NCBI GenBank assembly: GCA_017441125.1
Contig: JAFSAH010000049.1
Coordinates: 1 to 40,090 of the forward strand
Direction of reading: 5' to 3'
DNA: 40,090 nt
From: Clostridia bacterium
GTDB lineage: Bacteria > Bacillota > Clostridia > Oscillospirales > UBA644
Under the pieces are notes generated by a model that worked only from the letters and a program-made list of their open reading frames with translations, had not been told where the DNA came from and did no database searches. A program made the position numbers and the translations under genes. Below, in pieces: positions 1 through 7,397 of this stretch. The first letter of the stretch is position 1. Each line of letters opens with the position of its first letter.

Positions 1-30
1 ATTTTCCAAATTCCGCCTGTTTTTAAATTT

Positions 31-59
31 GAATATACAAAAATCTCCTGCAAATAATA
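31..59 (+). promoter_or_regulatory. possible sigma-G-like promoter of the spoVT fragment
   Basis: GAATA at 31-35 and AATAATA at 53-59 are separated by 17 bases, close to the forespore sigma-G pattern (GAATA, 17-18 bases, CATAMTA-like). The spoVT gene of Bacillus is known to be sigma-G dependent, which is why I looked here. The -10 match is imperfect (A instead of C first), so this is a weak call that rests partly on the identity of the downstream gene. Confidence 0.3.
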
Positions 60-98
60 TGGAAGTAAAAGCAAGATTTAACAGGAGGTTTTTAAAAT

Positions 99-272
99 AT
101 GAAAGCAACGGGAATTGTCAGAAGGATTGACGATCTGGGGCGTGTTGTCATTCCAAAAGAAATCAGAAGAACCATGAGAATAAGAGAGGGCGACCCTTCA
201 CAGACAACATTGAAAAACTGGCAAAAATACTGTTTTTCCATGTTGGATTTTGCCAGTCGCAGCGGCATTTGA
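99..272 (+). pseudogene. spoVT: SpoVT/AbrB-family regulator, truncated after the N-terminal DNA-binding domain
   Basis: The ATG follows a good AGGAGG site at 83-88. The first 33 codons are almost the textbook SpoVT start (MKATGIVRRIDDLGRVVIPK, then EIRRTMRIREGDP), the swapped-hairpin AbrB DNA-binding domain of a forespore transcription factor. After GDP the match stops at about base 197. The remaining 24 codons are unrelated and end at TGA. A normal SpoVT has about 180 residues with a C-terminal GAF-like domain, so this is a 5' remnant created by an insertion, deletion or rearrangement. A short DNA-binding peptide could still be made. Family identity is very secure; that it is non-functional is an inference. 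Confidence 0.85.
217..257. repeat. inverted repeat just past the spoVT break
   Basis: ACTGGCAAAA (217-226) and TTTTGCCAGT (248-257) are perfect 10-base complements around a 21-base loop. The pair starts about 20 bases after homology to SpoVT is lost. It has no T-run, so it is not an obvious terminator. It may be the end of the element that broke the gene, or only a local stem-loop. Confidence 0.4.
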
Positions 273-572
273 CTGTACATATTGACGAAAAACGGTGCTT
301 TTACCGTGAATATTCGGGAAGGGTGACACGATATTTTTCGTCATTTTTAGATTTAATGCAATATTTTTCGATGTTAAAAATGTTTGACTGTAAAATTATT
401 CGCTCTAAAAAGTGTAAAATACATTGATTATTCGCTATGAAAAGTGTATCGGTCATTTGCCTCTGAAACCTTTAGGTGCTTAAAATAATAAAAACATACA
501 TTTTAGATATAACATTCTAAGTCTATTTTAAATAATTTTAGACAATATTTTGAAGTGTATTTACAATATTAG
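273..572. other. gene-free stretch before the DUF4143 ATPase
   Basis: No convincing ORF lies here. The DNA is very AT-rich. ATATTTTTCG occurs at 331-340 and again at 361-370, and a 21-base near-repeat lies at 396-448. It appears to be regulatory or decayed DNA between the spoVT remnant and the promoter at 573. Confidence 0.5.
396..448 (+). repeat. two 21-base direct repeats, 32 bases apart
   Basis: Both units begin TTATTCGCT and end AAAAGTGTA, with differences only in the middle (positions 396-416 and 428-448). The 32-base period is about three helical turns, which would suit binding of a regulator to one face of the DNA. They lie about 125-175 bases upstream of the next promoter, so an operator role is speculative. 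Confidence 0.4.
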
Positions 573-601
573 TTGACAAAAATTAAAAGTATAGTTATAA
601 T
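573..601 (+). promoter_or_regulatory. sigma-A promoter of the DUF4143 ATPase gene
   Basis: TTGACA at 573-578, a 17-base spacer, and TATAAT at 596-601 form a perfect consensus vegetative promoter. It leaves only about 15 bases of leader before the start codon at 623, with an AAAGGTG ribosome site at about 606-612. Confidence 0.8.
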
Positions 602-622
602 ACCTGTGAAAGGTGTGATTAT

Positions 623-2071
623 ATGGCAATAATCAGCAAAGAACAGATTCTTAAAGTTTTAAGCGCATACAACCCCTGGTGGAAAACAGGTACAACAAAC
701 CCGACTCTTACGAAAACATACAAAAGATTTGCGTTCTATGAAGCAATGAAAAGATTAGAACAAACCGATATTAAGAGGACAGTTGTTTTGACTGGAACCA
801 GACGAGTTGGGAAAACCACCATCCAGTATCAGATGATTGATACCTTGTTGAAAAAAGGTGTGAATCCCCAAAAAATAGTTTTCATTTCGCTGGATCATCC
901 CCTGCTCAAATTGAGCGCTTTTAATGAAATTTTAGATTGTTACCACGAGAATATTTATCCTAATCAGGATGTCTATTATTTCTTTGATGAAATACAATAT
1001 GCTTCGGATTGGGATAAATGGCTGAAAACAATATACGATATGCAACCTGAGACAAATATCGTTGCAACCGGTTCGGCAAGCCCTGCACTTATCAAGGGAA
1101 GTTCTGAAAGTGGTGCCGGCAGGTGGTCTGTTATCAGTGTTCCTACAATGTCGTTTTATGAATATTGTGAACTTGTAGGCGTCCCAACACCTAATTTCGA
1201 AAAGAATCTTAAAATTAGCTCTTTTTTAAATCTTGACAGGGTAAAACAAACCGAAATTATGCTTAAACTTTCGGAAATACAAAAGCATTTTGCAAGATAT
1301 CTGCAAATAGGAGGCTTCCCAGAACTTGCTCTCGCTAATGATGATATTATGGCTCAGCAAACCATGAGGGAAGATGTTGTTGATAAGGTGTTAAAAAGAG
1401 ATTTACCATCCCTGTATAATATTCGCAACTCCACGGAACTCGAAAGGATATTCCTTTATCTTTGCAATGTTTCTTCGGAAATTGTGTCAATAGAAGCTTT
1501 AGCAAAGGAACTTCAGGGCGTATCTCGTCCTACAGTTGAAAATTATATTAAGTATCTTGAAAGCGCAAATTTAATATATCAGAGCTGGCCTATCGATATG
1601 GATGGAAAAAAGCCTTTAAAAGCCAGCCCCAAAATTTATATTGCTGATGCAGCAATACGAAATGCTGTTTTGATGAATAACGATGTTTTAACCGATCCAA
1701 CTGAAATGGGTAAAATTGTTGAAACTGCAGTATATAAACACATAGCTGCGTTTTATTATCAAAAAGCCACTTCTGTAGGTTATTACAGAGGAGGAAGAAA
1801 AGATAAAGAAATTGATATTGTTGTTGAGTATCCACAAATTAAAAATATTTTGATAGAAGTAAAATACCGGGAAGGTGCGCCTATTCCGAACGACAGCGCG
1901 ATTTGCCAATTGGCAAATTGTGCTTCCGCTGCAATTATAGTTACAAAAACACCTGACGATTACGGCATACACAATGCACCGGATGGAACAAAACTTATTC
2001 GTATGCCTGCTTACGCTTTCTTGTATTTACTTGGGCACGCGGAGAAAAACGGTTACAAAGGAATAGAATAA
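623..2071 (+). CDS. AAA_14/DUF4143 family ATPase
   Basis: This 482-residue protein has the usual layout of this very common prokaryotic ATPase family. The P-loop is GTRRVGKTT (residues 58-66) and the Walker B is YYFFDEIQY, with D122 and E123. A helical winged-helix-containing DUF4143 region follows at about 210-370. The C-terminus has a restriction-endonuclease-like core: D398 in KEIDIV, then E412-V-K414. Members are often found in mobile and accessory DNA and their cellular role is poorly known; proposed links are to toxin-antitoxin-like or DNA-processing functions. It has its own strong promoter and is followed at once by a broken paralogue. It appears intact and full length. Confidence 0.85.
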   Translation: MAIISKEQILKVLSAYNPWWKTGTTNPTLTKTYKRFAFYEAMKRLEQTDIKRTVVLTGTRRVGKTTIQYQMIDTLLKKGVNPQKIVFISLDHPLLKLSAFNEILDCYHENIYPNQDVYYFFDEIQYASDWDKWLKTIYDMQPETNIVATGSASPALIKGSSESGAGRWSVISVPTMSFYEYCELVGVPTPNFEKNLKISSFLNLDRVKQTEIMLKLSEIQKHFARYLQIGGFPELALANDDIMAQQTMREDVVDKVLKRDLPSLYNIRNSTELERIFLYLCNVSSEIVSIEALAKELQGVSRPTVENYIKYLESANLIYQSWPIDMDGKKPLKASPKIYIADAAIRNAVLMNNDVLTDPTEMGKIVETAVYKHIAAFYYQKATSVGYYRGGRKDKEIDIVVEYPQIKNILIEVKYREGAPIPNDSAICQLANCASAAIIVTKTPDDYGIHNAPDGTKLIRMPAYAFLYLLGHAEKNGYKGIE

Positions 2072-2086
2072 AAAAACAACGCGAAA

Positions 2087-2395
2087 GTGCCAAACCGAAA
2101 AGGTGAAGCTATTTTTGTAAAATCCGGTTATCAGCTTTATTATTACAAACGGGAAGATTCCACCCTTGAGGAAGATTTCTTTGTTCGCACCGCAAATGAT
2201 CTTATTCCTGTTGAGGTTAAAGCGAAAAACGGGAAAGCAAAATCACTTTGCCAACTTATTCAAAGCAAAAAGTACCCGGACATATCTTATGGAATTAAAC
2301 TTTGTTCCGGAAATATAGGTTTTGAAAACAATGTATATACTTTTCCCTATTTTTGCTCGTTTCTTGTGAAAAGATATCTTAAAGAGAAAATCTGA
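2087..2395 (+). pseudogene. C-terminal fragment of a second DUF4143 ATPase
   Basis: The frame from the GTG at 2087 encodes 102 residues that match only the end of DUF4143 ATPases: the LYYYKREDSTLEEDFFVRTA region, then VEVKAKNG (the E-x-K of the nuclease-like core), and a YTFPYFCSFLVKRYL tail. The ATPase domain and DUF4143 middle are absent and no ribosome site is evident. It starts 15 bases after the intact paralogue stops. The simplest reading is that a tandem paralogue was deleted down to its tail, perhaps by recombination with its neighbour. The tail sequence differs from that of the intact copy, so it is a different subfamily. Confidence 0.7.
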
Positions 2396-2460
2396 ATCAA
2401 AATTAAATTTATATCCTATTGATTTAATGCAGTTAGAATAAACCGCATGAGCATCAAACA

Positions 2461-2499
2461 AAAAAGCACCCGTGCTCAATATGAGCACGGGTGCTTTTT
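2461..2499. terminator. bidirectional rho-independent terminator (repeated element copy 1)
   Basis: An 18-base perfect stem (2461-2478 with 2482-2499) has a 3-base loop, A5 on the left and T5 on the right, so it can stop transcription from both sides. It lies between the plus-strand fragment and the minus-strand ORF at 2517. The 20 bases before it (2441-2460) are also found before the terminator at 17747, differing at one base, so the element is larger than the hairpin. Confidence 0.85.
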
Positions 2500-2516
2500 A
2501 TGCCTTTTAAACCAAA

Positions 2517-2756
2517 TTATAGCATTTCTTTTATTTCGTTAATGCAGTCTTGAACAGAATAATAAAAGCCATCAAGTCTAAATGCGCTGTAAAGTTGCAA
2601 CATAAAATCAATAGCATTATCTTCTTCGGGCATATTATAAGTTTCATTTAAAGCTCTTGCAATTTCCCAAAGTTTATCATCATCTACTTCTTTTAGAAAA
2701 GATATAAGTATTTCCTGTTCTTCTTCGATGTTTTCCATTAATTCTTCATCACACAT
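2517..2756 (-). CDS. small acidic protein of unknown function
   Basis: The 79-residue reading from the ATG at 2756 (MCDEELMENIEEEQ...) has a GGAGGG ribosome site a few bases upstream; a TTG at 2771 overlaps that site and is unlikely to be the start. The protein is strongly acidic and probably helical, with no membrane segment, signal peptide or recognised domain. It is transcribed towards the terminator at 2461-2499. Size and charge would suit an immunity or anti-activator protein, but that is only a guess. Confidence 0.55.
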   Translation of the reverse strand: MCDEELMENIEEEQEILISFLKEVDDDKLWEIARALNETYNMPEEDNAIDFMLQLYSAFRLDGFYYSVQDCINEIKEML

Positions 2757-2851
2757 ATAAAATCCCTCCAAACATTATTCGTCTCCATTATATCCCCCCG
2801 AATTTTTTTGCAATATGCGGGGAGTTTAGACACTATAAAAATTTTCTTTTG

Positions 2852-2954
2852 GTGCTGTTTTGGGACAGCACTTTATTAATTTTCAACAAAACCGCTTTGC
2901 AATCAATATTAAACTGTCAGCATAGTTTACAATCAAAAGCGATGGGTCTATAAT
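2852..2954 (+). promoter_or_regulatory. promoter region of the VWA-MoxR-LRR operon
   Basis: TTTACA at 2926-2931, a 17-base spacer and TATAAT at 2949-2954 make a strong sigma-A promoter 54 bases before the operon's first start codon. Bases 2918-2940 are identical over 23 positions to 21873-21895, in front of the second LRR operon. Weaker colinear similarity runs upstream for about 65 more bases (for example GTGC, TTTTGG, ACA and TTTTC blocks). The conserved part includes DNA upstream of the -35, as expected for a shared regulator site. Confidence 0.8.
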
Positions 2955-3008
2955 AATATTATCTATAAATTTTTATACAGATTTTAATGTAAAAAGGAAC
3001 GCAATGCC

Positions 3009-4391
3009 ATGAACGAAGAACGAACCGAAAAACTGAATAAGCTTGCGTTGGATGTCCTGCGTCTTTCAAGGAACACTCTGCTTGTAAATCTGCGTTTTCT
3101 TGATTCTGCGCTGAGCCGCTTTGAATATATTCCGACGGACGAATCCACCTTGCTGACCGACGGCGAACACCTGCTTTATAACCCGGAGCATATCCTCAAA
3201 CGCTATAAGCACGAAAAGGAACGTCCTGTTCGCGACTATCTCCATATTGTTTTCCATTGCATTTACCGCCATATGTTCATGGATCCAAGCCTTGATCGAC
3301 CGCTTTGGGACCTTGCCTGCGATATTGCGGTGGAAAACGTTATAACCGAGCTGGGCATTCGTTCCACCACTTCCGAAATCGAAAGCCTCCAGCAAAACTA
3401 CATAAACGAACTGAAAAGCAAAACAAAACTTCTCACTGCGGAAAAAATTTATCGCTGTTTCAAGGACGAAAACCTCGATCCGCTTAAAGCAGCGGATATC
3501 CGCGCAAGGTTTTATGCGGATAACCACGAAATCTGGTATATGACTTCTGAAGAGGCAGAAGCGGCATACGGCGTTTCATTCGGAGGAACGCAAAGCGAAA
3601 GTTCCGACGGCGAGGGTGATTCCGATGAAGGCGAAAGCGGATTCGCAATGACAAAGGCGGAACTTGCACAGATGTGGAAGGATATCTCCGAACGCATGGG
3701 AATGGATCTTGAAACATTTTCAAAAATGCAGGGACGCCATGCCGGAAGCCTTACCCAGAACCTTCTTGCGGTGAACCGGGAAAAATATGATTACACCGCC
3801 TTCCTCAAAAAATTTTCCGTTATGGGCGAACAAATGAGGATAAACGACGATGAGTTCGACTATATTTTTTACACCTACGGGCTTGACCTTTACGAAAATA
3901 TGCCTCTCATCGAGCCGCTGGAATATAAGGAAGTGAAAGCGATAAAGGAATTTGTCATCGCAATCGATACTTCCGGTTCAACTTCCGGAGAGCTTGTTCA
4001 GAAGTTTGTTCAGAAATCATACAACATTTTAAAATCAACGGAGAGCTTTTTCTCCAAAGTTAATATCCACATAATCCAGTGCGATGCGGATATTCAGGAG
4101 GACAAAAAAATCACATCCCAGGAGGATTTTGACGAATACCTGAAAACGATGCGGATTCGCGGTCTTGGCGGAACGGATTTTCGTCCGGTTTTCGAATATG
4201 TGGAAACACTCCGCAAGAACAAGGAGTTCACAAATCTTAAAGGGCTAATCTATTTTACCGACGGTTACGGTGATTTCCCGGCGAGAAAGCCGGATTACGA
4301 TACAGCTTTCGTCTTTGTTGACGATGAATACAACAACACGGATGTGCCGCCATGGGCAATCAAACTGGTTTTACAGAAAGATGAAATCTGA
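3009..4391 (+). CDS. VWA-domain protein with a DUF2201-like N-terminus
   Basis: This 460-residue protein is the substrate-binding or adaptor partner expected for the MoxR ATPase encoded three genes downstream. The C-terminal half is a von Willebrand A domain with a complete metal-ion-dependent adhesion site: DTSGS (D320, S322, S324), T389 in LGGTD, and D418 in FTDGYG. The N-terminal half resembles the putative metallopeptidase domain of DUF2201 proteins, but the HExxH signature reads HIVFH (79-83). The catalytic Glu is replaced by Ile, so peptidase activity is unlikely. A Ser/Glu/Asp/Gly-rich linker lies at about 195-212. It is the first gene of the operon and has a modest ribosome site (AAAGGA). 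Confidence 0.85.
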   Translation: MNEERTEKLNKLALDVLRLSRNTLLVNLRFLDSALSRFEYIPTDESTLLTDGEHLLYNPEHILKRYKHEKERPVRDYLHIVFHCIYRHMFMDPSLDRPLWDLACDIAVENVITELGIRSTTSEIESLQQNYINELKSKTKLLTAEKIYRCFKDENLDPLKAADIRARFYADNHEIWYMTSEEAEAAYGVSFGGTQSESSDGEGDSDEGESGFAMTKAELAQMWKDISERMGMDLETFSKMQGRHAGSLTQNLLAVNREKYDYTAFLKKFSVMGEQMRINDDEFDYIFYTYGLDLYENMPLIEPLEYKEVKAIKEFVIAIDTSGSTSGELVQKFVQKSYNILKSTESFFSKVNIHIIQCDADIQEDKKITSQEDFDEYLKTMRIRGLGGTDFRPVFEYVETLRKNKEFTNLKGLIYFTDGYGDFPARKPDYDTAFVFVDDEYNNTDVPPWAIKLVLQKDEI

Positions 4392-4403
4392 GGAGGAAGG
4401 AAA

Positions 4404-5345
4404 ATGAGTAACGTAAACGATTTTGTAATAGAAAACGGAGTTTTGAAAAAATATAACGGCAAAGATAAAAATGTTGTGATTCCTGAAGAAGTCAGAGAAA
4501 TCGGGGAGAATGCTTTTTCAAGAAAACATATAAAAACCGTATCCATGCCTGACAGCGTTGAGGTAATAGGTTGGAACGCTTTTGAAAGTTGCAGGTACCT
4601 CGAAAAAGTTTCCTTTTCTGATAATCTCAAAGAAATATTGCCTAATGCTTTTGGAAATTGTCAGGCATTGGAATCCGTTTCTTTGCCAAATTCATTGAAA
4701 AAAATTGATATCTGCGCTTTCAGTGGATGTTTCAATATAAAAGAGCTGATTTTGCCAGAACATGATTTTGAAATTGGAGAAAGCGCTTTTTCAGGGTGCG
4801 AATCACTTGCTGACGAAAATGGCTATGTAATTGTTCGGGATGTCCTATATAATTACACAAAAAATGATTCCGACAAAATCCAAATTGCTCAAGGTGTTAA
4901 ACATATTAACCGTACCCTGCTGTGGAATAACTACACGATTATTCACAGTCTTCATATTCCCGCCTCAGTGGAAACTATCCAAGATAAAACGTTTGAAACT
5001 TGTACAAACCTCCGGGAATGTTTTTTTGCATTCACCGTAAAAGATTCAAAGCAAGCCGAACTTATAATCAAAAAGGCTTTTTCTTTGGAAGGTCTGGCAT
5101 ACGCTTTTCTTTCTGGAACTTTTTTAGCTGATCCACTTATAATTGATGCCCTTAAAAAGCAAATTGCCTCAAAATCTTTTCGCGTGAGTTTTTTGCGCAG
5201 AATGATATATTGTAATAATGCTGAAGCTATCAAAAAACTTTTGGAGTGCACCAAAAAGCTGCCTTTAAATGAACTGGATGAATATATTGATTTGTCTGAT
5301 GATCCATCCGTTCGCACCGTATTTATGGAATATAAAAACAGATGA
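4404..5345 (+). CDS. BspA-like leucine-rich repeat protein (LRR 1)
   Basis: The 313 residues begin with the shared cap (DFVIENGVLKKYNG at 6-19), followed by LRR_5-type repeats of about 23 residues (VVIPEEV..IGENAF, VSMPDSVEVIGWNAF, VSLPNSLKKIDICAF) to about residue 210. There is no signal peptide or membrane anchor, unlike typical surface BspA proteins, so it should be cytoplasmic. The last 100 residues are helical and end in the FMEYKNR version of a module found in several neighbours. It starts 12 bases after the VWA gene behind GGAGGAAGG. I infer a ligand- or partner-binding role; no enzymatic motif is visible. Confidence 0.8.
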   Translation: MSNVNDFVIENGVLKKYNGKDKNVVIPEEVREIGENAFSRKHIKTVSMPDSVEVIGWNAFESCRYLEKVSFSDNLKEILPNAFGNCQALESVSLPNSLKKIDICAFSGCFNIKELILPEHDFEIGESAFSGCESLADENGYVIVRDVLYNYTKNDSDKIQIAQGVKHINRTLLWNNYTIIHSLHIPASVETIQDKTFETCTNLRECFFAFTVKDSKQAELIIKKAFSLEGLAYAFLSGTFLADPLIIDALKKQIASKSFRVSFLRRMIYCNNAEAIKKLLECTKKLPLNELDEYIDLSDDPSVRTVFMEYKNR

Positions 5346-5372
5346 TTCGTAGCGGAATAAGGAGGATTAAAA

Positions 5373-5843
5373 ATGCCATCCGAACTTAATATTCAGAAAT
5401 ATGAAAACTATAAAGAACAGATGAAACGCCTTGACCGCGCGTTGACAAACGGTTTTAATCTTGAAGCCATGTTTATCGAATATGCGATAATGGAAGACCG
5501 CACTGAATCAATTTTGCGCCATGGCGATTTATGGGAAGCGTATCTTAAAAAACGCGGCCGCTTCCAGCCAAGTATCGAATCTAAAATCAATTATATACAG
5601 GCAAGATCAACCGATAAAACAACTCTGTTGTACAAATATTTTGATAATGATCTTCTTGCAATGGTTCTTGAGTGGAAAGAAGAACGCAACCGCCTTATCC
5701 ATGCTCTTTTAAAACAGGAATTTGCACATAACGAAGTAAGTGAACTCGCCCAAAAAGGTAAAAAACTTGTTGATGAACTAAAAAAACGCTCCGGAAATTA
5801 CAGCCGTGCCATTGAAAGGCAGAAAGCGAAGGCAGAAAAATGA
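5373..5843 (+). CDS. HEPN-like small helical protein, candidate RNase
   Basis: This 156-residue all-helical protein carries RNRLIH at 105-110, an exact match to the R-N-x-x-x-H pattern of HEPN RNases. It sits in a helix (EWKEERNRLIHALLKQ) preceded by an EDRTESIL segment (41-48), which is also common in HEPN proteins. In characterised HEPN toxins the Arg and His form the composite RNA-cleaving site of a dimer. The gene overlaps the MoxR gene by four bases (ATGA), so the two are likely to be translationally coupled. If active it would be the effector of the operon. The family call rests on one motif plus predicted helices, so a non-catalytic role remains possible. The C-terminus is very basic. 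Confidence 0.6.
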   Translation: MPSELNIQKYENYKEQMKRLDRALTNGFNLEAMFIEYAIMEDRTESILRHGDLWEAYLKKRGRFQPSIESKINYIQARSTDKTTLLYKYFDNDLLAMVLEWKEERNRLIHALLKQEFAHNEVSELAQKGKKLVDELKKRSGNYSRAIERQKAKAEK

Positions 5844-7351
5844 ACATAAAAGAAGCAAAAGAACAGATTCAGAACGCCATAAAAGCATATTTCACCAAGG
5901 ATGAATTCGGCGGATATGTTATTCCAATCGAACGTCAGCGCCCGATTTTTATGATGGGTCCTCCCGGAATCGGAAAAACCGCCATAATGGAGCAAGTGGC
6001 TTCGGAACTTAACGTGGGCCTTGTTTCCTATTCCATGACCCACCACACCCGCCAGTCCGCTCTGGGTCTGCCGTTTATCGAAAAGAAAAACTACGGTGGA
6101 AAAGAATATTCCGTTTCGGAATACACCATGTCCGAAATCATCGCGTCCGTTTACGATATGATCGAAAAAACCGGCCATAAAGAAGGAATCCTCTTCCTCG
6201 ACGAGATCAATTGCGTTTCCGAAACCCTTGCGCCGGCAATGCTCCAGTTCCTCCAGTATAAAATCTTCGGACGTCACACCGTTCCGGAAGGCTGGATAGT
6301 CGTTACTGCCGGAAACCCGCCGGAATATAACAATTCCGTCCGTGAATTCGATATCGTAACCTGGGACAGACTTAAACGCGTTGATATCGAACCGGACTAC
6401 AAGGTCTGGAAAGAATACGCATATAAAAAGGGCGTCCACGCCGCAATCACCACATATCTCGATATAAAAACCAACGATTTTTATAAAATCGAAACCACCG
6501 TTGACGGAAAAACCTTTGTAACCGCCCGCGGCTGGTGCGATCTTTCGGATATGATGAAGCTTTATGAACTCCACAGTATCAAAATTGACGAAAAACTTAT
6601 CGGCCAGTATCTCCAGAACAAAAAGGTCGCGAAGGATTTCGCCATATATTATGATTTATTTAATAAATATAAATCCGATTATCAGGTGGACAAAATCCTC
6701 GACGGAAAAGCGGATGCGGAAATCAAAAACCGCGCGAAAGCCGCAAAATTTGATGAACGCCTTGCGCTGCTCGGACTTCTCATCGACGGAATTACCGAAA
6801 AACTGAAAGCGTGCTCAAATTCCGAACAGGTGCTCAGTGGTCTTGTAACTGTGCTCAAAAACTACCGTATGGAAATTGCAAGACCCGGAACCAACCCCGT
6901 TGCTGCAATGAAAAAAGCAATCCTCGCAAAAGAAAAAGACCTTGAAAAAGGAAAACTCGCTTCTTCAATGTCTGTGGATGCTCAGTATGTTTGCAACGGA
7001 ATAATCGCCGTGCTCGAAGAGCAGAAAGCAATGCTCAAGGCAGAAAACCCCGCAGACGGAAATGCCGCTTTTGCGCTCGTTAAAGCGGATTTTGACAAAC
7101 GCACCAAGGAATTCAAAAAGCAGGCAGATACCGCCGGAAAGCAGCTTTCCAACGTGTTCATCTTCTGCGAAGAGGTGTTCCCGGACGGACAGGAAATGCT
7201 TATCCTTGTTACGGAACTGACCATCAGCTACTACGGTGCTCATTTCATCAGCCGCTATGGCTGCAAGGAATATTTTGCACACAACAAGGAGCTTCTTTTC
7301 TATGAAAGACAGAAGAAAATCATAACCGAGCTTGAAAACCTTGAACTTTGA
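5840..7351 (+). CDS. MoxR-type AAA+ ATPase
   Basis: This 503-residue protein is a MoxR-family AAA+ ATPase. Walker A is GPPGIGKT (40-47), Walker B is GILFLDE (116-122) and the sensor-1 Asn is in TAGNPPEYN (N159). The REFD..TWDRLKRVDIEPD segment contains the expected arginines. The region from about 230 to 503 is helical with no recognised domain. MoxR proteins act as hexameric remodellers with VWA-domain partners, and the partner is encoded by the first gene of the operon. E. coli has a comparable set (YehL AAA+, YehP VWA, YehI DUF4132), as I recall it, which fits the DUF4132-like gene further downstream. The ATPase is expected to be active. Confidence 0.9.
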   Translation: MNIKEAKEQIQNAIKAYFTKDEFGGYVIPIERQRPIFMMGPPGIGKTAIMEQVASELNVGLVSYSMTHHTRQSALGLPFIEKKNYGGKEYSVSEYTMSEIIASVYDMIEKTGHKEGILFLDEINCVSETLAPAMLQFLQYKIFGRHTVPEGWIVVTAGNPPEYNNSVREFDIVTWDRLKRVDIEPDYKVWKEYAYKKGVHAAITTYLDIKTNDFYKIETTVDGKTFVTARGWCDLSDMMKLYELHSIKIDEKLIGQYLQNKKVAKDFAIYYDLFNKYKSDYQVDKILDGKADAEIKNRAKAAKFDERLALLGLLIDGITEKLKACSNSEQVLSGLVTVLKNYRMEIARPGTNPVAAMKKAILAKEKDLEKGKLASSMSVDAQYVCNGIIAVLEEQKAMLKAENPADGNAAFALVKADFDKRTKEFKKQADTAGKQLSNVFIFCEEVFPDGQEMLILVTELTISYYGAHFISRYGCKEYFAHNKELLFYERQKKIITELENLEL

Positions 7352-7354
7352 TAC

Positions 7355-7397
7355 ATAAGGAGGAACAAAAATGAGCGATTTTGTAATTGAAAACGGA
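7355..7397 (+). repeat. 43-base exact direct repeat, copy 1
   Basis: It covers the ribosome site, start codon and first nine codons of LRR 2. An identical 43-base stretch begins LRR 3 at 8516-8558, and close variants begin the genes at 9683 and 12320. Exact identity across a non-coding ribosome site as well as codons points to recent duplication or gene conversion. Confidence 0.85.

Noticed and set aside
3066..3527. 153-aa minus-strand ORF inside the VWA gene
   Set aside because: It is fully contained in a well-supported gene with intact motifs, and has no ribosome site or recognisable domain.
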